From positions 1 through 10,281 of the forward strand of contig JAWWBX010000145.1 in the NCBI GenBank assembly GCA_033720735.1: a stretch of DNA of 10,281 nucleotides. The letters are read 5' to 3'. Under the pieces are notes generated by a model, which made no database searches, was not told where the DNA came from, and worked only from the letters and a program-made list of their open reading frames with translations. This document shows positions 5,751 to 10,281 of the stretch, piece after piece; position 1 is the stretch's first letter; each line of letters starts with the position of its first letter. The stretch comes from B8-G4 sp033720735 (GTDB taxonomy: Bacteria > Bacteroidota > Bacteroidia > Chitinophagales > Saprospiraceae). The position numbers and the translations under genes are program-made.

Positions 5751-6251
5751 TTATCGCTGGGGCTGGTTGGCTGAGTAGGCAAACAGCTGGCTCGCTCCCA
5801 ACTCCCGACCACTGAGGTGACATTCGTGGACGTAGTCGATCTGCGAGGGCTTGTAGCTGAAGAAGATGTCGATGGCTTCACCAGACCGGAAGCCGCCGCC
5901 GGTGATCATCACTTCCTGGCCCTTCACGGGCAGGGCCTGGGTCGGGATGTGGAGTGTGCCGGCCATGATCTTGCAAAAGACCCGGACGGTGTCGGCGCCA
6001 TTGAAGTTGCTGATCCAGTACCAATCCGGGGTGCCCATGGGGGCAATCTCGATCACATGCATCGTGTCTGAGCAGTATGGACTGAAGATCTCGTATAGCC
6101 CGGTGAAATCGACCTCCGGGGTCGTGGAAACCATGATTGCTCCGGACCGGTCTGACGAAGGGTTCCACCATGTCATCGTGCTGCCGGCGAGCAGGGCCAG
6201 GATCAGCACGAGATTGAGGAGTCGCTGGTTTGAGGGGGACTTGGTTTTCAT
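5751..6251 (-). CDS. Predicted secreted beta-rich protein of unknown function
   Basis: This encodes 166 residues. The N-terminus (MKTKSPSNQRLLNLVLILAL then LAGSTMTWW) is a signal peptide or signal anchor without a lipobox Cys. The rest looks like a small beta barrel or sandwich: FTGLYEIFSPYCSDTMHVIEI, DWYWISNFNGADTVRVF, GTLHIPTQALPVKGQEVMI, IDIFFSYKPSQIDYVHECHL (listed as segments). The pattern Y-I...C, I-NF-G, L-IP-Q, G-EVM and aromatic final strands recurs in the lipoprotein at 5006-5590, so the two are probably distant relatives. Such domains are common among hypothetical exported proteins of Bacteroidota. It lies 160 bases upstream of the lipoprotein gene in the same direction and is divergent from the large cyclase. 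The second copy of the intergenic element is 105 bases upstream of its start. Confidence 0.83.
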   Translation of the reverse strand: MKTKSPSNQRLLNLVLILALLAGSTMTWWNPSSDRSGAIMVSTTPEVDFTGLYEIFSPYCSDTMHVIEIAPMGTPDWYWISNFNGADTVRVFCKIMAGTLHIPTQALPVKGQEVMITGGGFRSGEAIDIFFSYKPSQIDYVHECHLSGRELGASQLFAYSANQPQR

Positions 6252-6610
6252 GATCAGGTGTTTGATGTGATTTGTGAATTGGTTGATGCCAGGTGGCCTT
6301 TGCGTTGTCAGAGCTGATTTTTACTGGTCTTCTACCCTTCAGTAGGAAAATCGGCCGGAGATCACCCCCCCTGCTGGAAAATTTTCGGTAATGCGTTTCA
6401 GGGCCTTGCCTGGCGGCAGATGCGGCACTTTGTACAAACGGCATAGTGAGGCTGGTTTGCAGGGCATGAAATGGCAGTTACCAGGACGCCGATGAACGGG
6501 GTGGTGTTTGGGGTTCTGTCGCAGAGAACATCTGGCCGATCTCAACAACCTTGAACCGACAGGACAAAAGACACAACTCTGTATCTTCCCTGCAGATCGT
6601 CATGTAATCC
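6252..6610. other. Divergent intergenic region between secreted protein and large cyclase
   Basis: This 359-base gap must hold both promoters for the divergent genes. Seen in it: an A/C-rich leader with CAATTCACAAATCAC before the minus-strand gene; the second copy of the duplicated element (6340-6370); and a 10-base palindrome TTTGTACAAA at 6429-6438 that might be an operator half or chance. I see no ORF here with coding character, no tRNA, and no convincing -33/-7 promoter pair. The large cyclase start has no ribosome site (ends GTAATCC before ATG). Confidence 0.5.
6340..6370 (-). promoter_or_regulatory. Duplicated intergenic element, copy 2 (upstream of secreted protein)
   Basis: It matches 4872-4902 at 23 of 31 ungapped positions, with the identical 14-base core at 6357-6370 (minus-strand GGGGGGTGATCTCC). 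One extra G lengthens the G run here (7 against 6). An A/T-rich stretch (6376-6385) again lies on the distal side. Orientation relative to the downstream minus-strand gene is the same as in copy 1; the distance to the start is larger (105 bases against 49). Confidence 0.5.
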
Positions 6611-8689
6611 ATGCCATCCAAGCGCAAACTGGCCGTCATCATGTTTACCGATATCGTCGGTTATTCAGCGATGATGTCGCATGATGAACGCAAGGCGCTG
6701 GACTCCCTCAATGCGAACCGGGCCGTTCATGGACCATTGATCAAGCAGCATGGCGGCACGCTCCTTAAGGAGATGGGCGATGGGATTCTCGCAGCATTCG
6801 ATAGCCCGACCGATGCTGTGCTCTGCGCAGGGGCGATCCATGCAGCAATTGATCAACAAGGCTTCACGCTGCGTATCGGGATCCATCAGGGTGAGGTGCT
6901 CTTCGAGGACGGCGATGTCTTTGGAGATGGAGTCAACATTGCGGCGCGAATTCAGGGCCTGACGGAGCCAGGACAGACGCTGGTTTCCGCCGATGTGTAC
7001 CGCAATGTCAAGAACAAGCCAGGCATCCGCACGACATCCGTGGGAGAGCACCCGATTAAGGGGTTCAGCGAACCGGTTAGCTTGTACGATGTTGTGTCGG
7101 ATTCTGAACGATTGCCAGGTAGTGACCCCGTCAGCCTGACAGAGCCAAAGCACGTACGCCCCATCAAGAACTCCCGCCGCAGGTGGATGACGGGAGTCAT
7201 TCTCCTGCTCGTCATGGCCGGATTGGCGCTGTACAAGGCACTCGATCGCGGCAAGGAAGGACCATCGGACACATCCCTGACAATGGCAGTCCTGCGGTTG
7301 ATCAATCTCAGTGAAGAAGGTGCCGAACTGCAGTATTTGGCTGACGGGATTACACAAGAATTGATTGAACAACTGGCCAAGGTCAATTCACTGACCGTGC
7401 GTCCGTTTAGTTTGATCTACCCGTACGAACCCGGAAGGTTGCCCCTGGTGCAGATTGCCAACGAGCTGGATGTACAATATCTGATTACCGGGAGCATGGG
7501 CGTCTTTCATGACAGTGTCAGGCTTTCTATTGAATTGGTCAATCCGCATTCAAACGATGTCCTGTGGAATGGAAGCTACCACCTGCCCATGATGAATGCC
7601 CCATCGTTGCAAGTGCAGGTTGCCACGATGGTTAACCGGCATCTCAATATTTCACTCTCGCCGGGGGAGGCAAAAGCCATTGCGGAAGTCGGCACAACCA
7701 ACGGTGTGGCATTCGATCTCTTTTGGAGAGCCTGGAATGAGATCTCGAAAGTAACAGGAGAAGGGTTCCTGAACGCCAGGCGGTATCTGGACGATGCTCT
7801 CAAGCTGGATGCGGAGTACGCGCAAGCTCATACCCTGATGGCATGGAGCTATGCACTGGAACAACATCCAATGTTCAGCCCCAATCCACTCCCGTCGGAT
7901 GAGATTGTGTCCCTGGCCATGCCGCATATTGAGCGATCAATTGCCCTGGACCCTGAAAGCTCGGATATCTATCTCGTCCGTGGGAATGTGCATAAGAACT
8001 ACACGCTCAGACTTGATCAGGCCAAAAGGGATATTGATCGCGCAATTGCCATGAATTCCTGGCCCAAGGTTCCTACCAGTTACTGCACGTGTACAATTCT
8101 CTCCACCTACATTGCCAATGGCAGGTACCAGGAAGCCATGCGGCTGGCCGGCATTGCCGCCGGGGTCGAACCGGACAACTTTGTGATCTACTCTGATCAG
8201 GGGATCATTCTCACGATGCTCAGGCAATTTAGCCAGGCCCAGCAGAAACTGGATACGGCGGCCGGGATGATGGATATTCCCTACGTCAATTTCTACCTGG
8301 GCAGTGCGTACTACCACGACAAGCAGTATCTGAAAGCCATCGAACACTATGAGAAGGCCCGTTTTGCATCAGACAGTTCAATCCTGAGCTTCGCTGCTGC
8401 ATATCTGACGGGTGCCTATCTGATGGTTGATGATCAGCTTCGTAGTGATCAGTATCGCCGGGAACTGGAAGCGCAGGTCAGCGCGGGCCTCCATCACCGC
8501 AACCATGCGATGGCCTTGCTCCACGCGTTACTCGGTGAAGAAGAGGAGATGCTGATCTGGCTTGAACGCGCGCATGAGCAGAAAGATGGAGATCTGGGTT
8601 CCATTATGTCTGAGCTTGCATTTGAGCCGTACCGGGACAATCCCGGATTCCAGGCGATTCTGCAGAGAATGAGGGGGCGAGTCGACTGA
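6611..8689 (+). CDS. Adenylate cyclase (class III) - TM - TolB-like - TPR fusion protein
   Basis: This encodes 692 residues. The N-terminal class III domain (about 6-160) has metal residues Asp14 (FTDIVGYSAMM) and Asp57 (KEMGDGILAAF), adenine-specifying Lys53 and Asp102 (GDVFGDGVNIAAR), and Asn109/Arg113, so ATP cyclisation to cAMP is expected. A basic linker precedes one membrane helix (about 193-208). Residues ~222-335 match the TolB N-terminal-like domain often fused to these cyclases (MAVLRLINLS, YLADGITQELIEQLAKV, IANELDVQYLITGSM). From ~350 to 690 lie TPR-type repeats, for example GRYQEAMRLAGIAAGVEPDN and YYHDKQYLKAIEHYEKARFA. The catalytic domain should be cytoplasmic and the repeats outside the membrane, sensing an envelope signal. 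The first ATG after an upstream stop is used; there is no ribosome site. It converges on the OmpA-like gene 51 bases away. Confidence 0.95.
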   Translation: MPSKRKLAVIMFTDIVGYSAMMSHDERKALDSLNANRAVHGPLIKQHGGTLLKEMGDGILAAFDSPTDAVLCAGAIHAAIDQQGFTLRIGIHQGEVLFEDGDVFGDGVNIAARIQGLTEPGQTLVSADVYRNVKNKPGIRTTSVGEHPIKGFSEPVSLYDVVSDSERLPGSDPVSLTEPKHVRPIKNSRRRWMTGVILLLVMAGLALYKALDRGKEGPSDTSLTMAVLRLINLSEEGAELQYLADGITQELIEQLAKVNSLTVRPFSLIYPYEPGRLPLVQIANELDVQYLITGSMGVFHDSVRLSIELVNPHSNDVLWNGSYHLPMMNAPSLQVQVATMVNRHLNISLSPGEAKAIAEVGTTNGVAFDLFWRAWNEISKVTGEGFLNARRYLDDALKLDAEYAQAHTLMAWSYALEQHPMFSPNPLPSDEIVSLAMPHIERSIALDPESSDIYLVRGNVHKNYTLRLDQAKRDIDRAIAMNSWPKVPTSYCTCTILSTYIANGRYQEAMRLAGIAAGVEPDNFVIYSDQGIILTMLRQFSQAQQKLDTAAGMMDIPYVNFYLGSAYYHDKQYLKAIEHYEKARFASDSSILSFAAAYLTGAYLMVDDQLRSDQYRRELEAQVSAGLHHRNHAMALLHALLGEEEEMLIWLERAHEQKDGDLGSIMSELAFEPYRDNPGFQAILQRMRGRVD

Positions 8690-8740
8690 TGCGACGGCAG
8701 AGCAGCGCGACGGGTTCGACAGTTAGAGAATTGTCTTTGA

Positions 8741-9217
8741 TCACTCCTTCACTTCTTCCAGCTTCACCTCCACACGCTGGTTCCTGCGCTGTTTCTGCGG
8801 GTCGTAGGTATCATCCGGATACAATGGTTGCTGCTTGCCCATCCCGATGGTGGTGATCACTTCTTCCGGCACACCCATGGTGACCAGGTACGCTTTCACG
8901 GCCTCTGCCCGGGCCGCTGAGAGGGCATCACAATAAGCGTGCTGTGGCTTGGTATTGGTGTGACCTGTGATCGTGATCCGCAGACGCGGGTGCTGCAGCA
9001 GATAAACCGACAGATCGTCGAGTATCCACAAATGCTCTTCAGTCAGCTGCGCGGAGTCGGCGACAAAGGTGAGCTGGTCAAGGATGACCGTTTCCCCGGT
9101 CCGCACCTTGTCCCAGCTGATGACCTCGCTGAAGAACACCGGGTCAGTCTCTTGGGCGTCGACGAGCGATGGGCTGACAAGTACGACCATTGAAAGGATC
9201 AGCGTCCTTGACGGCAT
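8741..9217 (-). CDS. OmpA-family peptidoglycan-binding protein
   Basis: This encodes 158 residues from the ATG at 9217, which gives a compact signal peptide (MPSRTLILSMVVLVSPSLVDA, cleaved before QETD). Upstream in-frame ATGs at 9253 and 9313 add polar residues; 9253 remains possible. The mature protein is essentially one OmpA C-terminal domain: LDQLTFVADSAQLTEEHLWIL, then TITGHTNTKPQHAYCDALSAAR (Asp and Arg of this segment correspond to the peptidoglycan-contacting region), GMGKQQPLYPDD and the terminal RRNQRVEVKL. There is no beta-barrel or lipobox, so it is a soluble periplasmic single-domain form. Its role is probably anchoring to or sensing the cell wall. The start is preceded by an A/C-rich leader (CAAGACCAACCAAGTCAATACA, listed as observed around 9218-9239). 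A terminator-like hairpin lies 137 bases upstream in the same direction. Confidence 0.88.
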   Translation of the reverse strand: MPSRTLILSMVVLVSPSLVDAQETDPVFFSEVISWDKVRTGETVILDQLTFVADSAQLTEEHLWILDDLSVYLLQHPRLRITITGHTNTKPQHAYCDALSAARAEAVKAYLVTMGVPEEVITTIGMGKQQPLYPDDTYDPQKQRRNQRVEVKLEEVKE

Positions 9218-9354
9218 GTGTATTGACTTGGTTGGTCTTGATTGGTCTGACATTACAACGTTAGTATCGGAACAGGTGTTGTGAGCCAGCGCACAGGTGG
9301 GGAAATCGCCCATTCGAGGTGCGGTGATGGCGGTGAGTCACTACCCCAGGGCAT

Positions 9355-9381
9355 AAAAAAGGGAAGGCTGTGCGCCTTCCC
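9355..9381 (-). terminator. Intrinsic terminator on minus strand without an upstream gene
   Basis: The minus strand reads GGGAAGGC, loop GCACA, GCCTTCCC, then TTTTTT (plus-strand A run at 9355-9360): a perfect 8-bp GC-rich stem with a T tract. On the plus strand no T tract follows, so it acts only on minus-strand transcription. No protein gene is visible upstream on that strand. Confidence 0.8.
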
Positions 9382-9476
9382 GTGTAGCCGCAATGGATGC
9401 GGCTAACCCACATAAACCGCTTGAAGGTAACATCTTTGGGCGTTTTCCGGTAGTGTGCCGCACAGCATCGCAACAA
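9355..9476 (-). ncRNA. Candidate small RNA or attenuator leader ending at the orphan terminator
   Basis: Just upstream of the terminator on the minus strand lies a second perfect hairpin, TAGCCGCA/TGCGGCTA with a 5-base loop (9385-9405). Two adjacent perfect stems followed by a T run, with no coding gene upstream, fit a small non-coding RNA; the upstream limit is only a guess. An alternative is an attenuated leader of the OmpA-like gene, 137 bases downstream. The sequence matches no RNA family I recognise. Confidence 0.35.
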
Positions 9477-9928
9477 TCAGAGATATGATTGCGAGCTGCA
9501 AGTTCGGCTTGGTATCAACGGCCGTGTGGTCAACGCAGCTGCCGGGTGCGGTCGCTGCTATCTTGCCCCCATTTGATGCCACGAATCGCTATCTTCAACT
9601 GATCACCATCATCCCTGAAAACGTGACTTCCAGCTCTTCGCAGATGTTGCAGGCTATACCGCACTCATGGGCCGTGACGAGGACCAGGCTCTGGAGCTCA
9701 TCCAGCGGTTCAAGGAGCTTGCCATGCCCTGGGTGCAACTGAGGCTCGATTAACAGCACGATCTGTTTTGCTGTATCGCACTGCAGCATCTTGGATTGAT
9801 TGCCTTAGGCAAATTGACGAAAGAGACTCAGGCGTCTAGCACCATTTTTTGCCGGCATGCGAGGTCGGGAGATATTCATATATTTAAACTGCTTGTTCAG
9901 GTCAATACAACTGGACTGATTTTTACCT
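9382..9928. other. Long intergenic region before the right-hand membrane protein
   Basis: About 550 bases carry no intact gene. Contents: the TAGCCGCA/TGCGGCTA hairpin; an imperfect inverted repeat TCGCAA...TTGCGA around 9468-9494; a cyclase gene relic at 9619-9753; and an A/T-rich stretch with TATATTTA (9879-9886), which matches 5 of the 6 fixed bases of the Bacteroidota -7 element TAnnTTTG, but with no TTG at proper spacing. Short ORFs on both strands here lack coding character. Confidence 0.45.
9619..9753 (+). pseudogene. Relic of a class III adenylate cyclase N-terminus
   Basis: In the frame of base 9619 the plus strand encodes LFADVAGYTALMGRDEDQAL and about 15 further residues (ELIQRFKELAMPWV...) before a TAA at 9751-9753; a TGA lies directly before the frame at 9616-9618. 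The motif is the unmistakable start of a class III cyclase domain, including the first metal Asp, and matches residues ~12-45 of the intact cyclases in this window. There is no start codon in front, and the GDG, substrate and transition-state motifs are absent downstream in any frame I checked. It is therefore a truncated remnant, closer in wording to the common MGRDE type than to the large cyclase next door, so probably a separate gene that decayed. Confidence 0.65.
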
Positions 9929-10281
9929 ATGAGTATCGAGCAAAGCACGTCCTCCGGTCGTACCCTCATTGACGTCAGAGAGTCACGAAACCTGCTCATC
10001 TTTTTTATTCTGGTAGTACCCGCAGCACTTCTTGCCTTCTGGAAAACCTATGTCTCGATCCTTGGAAGTTTACCGGAACGGATGAATGTCATTTATCACA
10101 TCCATGCCATCACCATGACCATGTGGTTATGCATGCTCGTGGCCCAGACATATTTCATCCGAACGCGACGCATCAGGTTACATAAGAGGACCGGTCGTTT
10201 ATCCTATCTCCTGGCACCTGTTATAGTGTTTTGGGCACTCGCGACCACACAATCACTCTTGAACCAAACCCCGGCTGATGC
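9929..10281 (+). CDS. Multi-pass membrane protein, N-terminal part (3' truncated by window)
   Basis: An ATG at 9929 opens a frame that stays open to the right edge (117 codons visible). After a polar start, hydrophobic segments lie at about residues 22-38, 59-76 and 93-104. Between them is a conserved-looking pattern, YHIHAITMTMW (His57, His59) then VAQTYF-R-RRIRLHKRTGRLSY (His85), reminiscent of the H-HA...W...Q...LHR-GR layout of DUF2306-like and related small membrane proteins with possible haem or metal ligands. That family link is from memory of the pattern and is not certain. The start is preceded by a T-rich stretch (GATTTTTACCT) and no ribosome site. Function unknown. Confidence 0.78.
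   Translation, partial: MSIEQSTSSGRTLIDVRESRNLLIFFILVVPAALLAFWKTYVSILGSLPERMNVIYHIHAITMTMWLCMLVAQTYFIRTRRIRLHKRTGRLSYLLAPVIVFWALATTQSLLNQTPAD

Noticed and set aside
5878..6444. Minus-strand open frame of 188 codons overlapping the secreted-protein gene
   Set aside because: It is out of frame with the signal-peptide protein, rich in Arg/His/Pro, and typical of a shifted frame in GC-rich DNA.
6665..7372. Minus-strand open frame of 235 codons inside the large cyclase gene
   Set aside because: It lies opposite the catalytic and membrane region of a clear cyclase; there is no independent coding evidence.
9455..9789. Short open frames on both strands across 9455-9789
   Set aside because: They lie across the cyclase relic in other frames and show no motif, signal or start context.
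9846..9886. Bacteroidota-type promoter (TTG ... TATATTTA) before the right-hand membrane protein
   Set aside because: The spacing between the two parts is about 27 bases, longer than usual, and the -7 match is imperfect.
1..10281. CRISPR array or insertion sequence accompanying the CHAT protein
   Set aside because: No regularly spaced direct repeats, no transposase, and no long terminal inverted repeats were seen.

Overview
The window reads as accessory chromosome from a moderately GC-rich Gram-negative bacterium. A Bacteroidota/Rhodothermota-like host is my best guess. The reasons are an OmpA-type periplasmic protein, a lipoprotein, start codons mostly preceded by A/C-rich leaders rather than Shine-Dalgarno sites, and class III cyclase-TolB-TPR fusions and CHAT/ECF-sigma clusters of a kind common in that group. 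This is inference from protein style; there is no rRNA or marker gene to confirm it.

Left third (1-4113): a putative protease/sigma signalling module. The C-terminal half of a tail-anchored CHAT-domain protein runs in from the left edge (+). Facing it, on the minus strand and read from right to left, are a possible 22-codon leader ORF with a strong Shine-Dalgarno site, an ECF-like sigma factor, an ATGA-overlapping membrane protein with a His-rich N-terminus and TPR-like C-terminus, and two tandem paralogues of unknown function. The paralogues share an invariant 18-residue N-terminus. The last paralogue and the CHAT gene converge with only 4 bases between their stop codons.

Middle (4216-6610): a short class III nucleotide cyclase (-) consisting only of catalytic domain plus C-terminal membrane helix, with both purine-specifying positions changed to Gln/Asn. 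Upstream of it lie a clear terminator, a lipoprotein and a secreted protein. The last two look like distant relatives of one beta-rich family. A 31-base intergenic element with a 14-base identical core occurs twice, upstream of the short cyclase and upstream of the secreted protein. A 14-bp hairpin that pairs fully only as minus-strand RNA lies before the lipoprotein.

Right third (6611-10281): a full-length adenylate cyclase-TM-TolB-like-TPR protein (+) with the canonical Lys/Asp substrate residues; a convergent OmpA-like protein (-); a minus-strand terminator with no gene upstream of it (ncRNA or attenuator candidate); a short relic of a third cyclase gene; and the start of a multi-pass membrane protein cut by the right edge.

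Taken together, the window combines cyclic-nucleotide signalling, alternative-sigma control and a CHAT protease with envelope proteins. A physical link among these is suggested only by proximity and by the shared intergenic element. No CRISPR array, tRNA, rRNA, IS element or transposase was seen.
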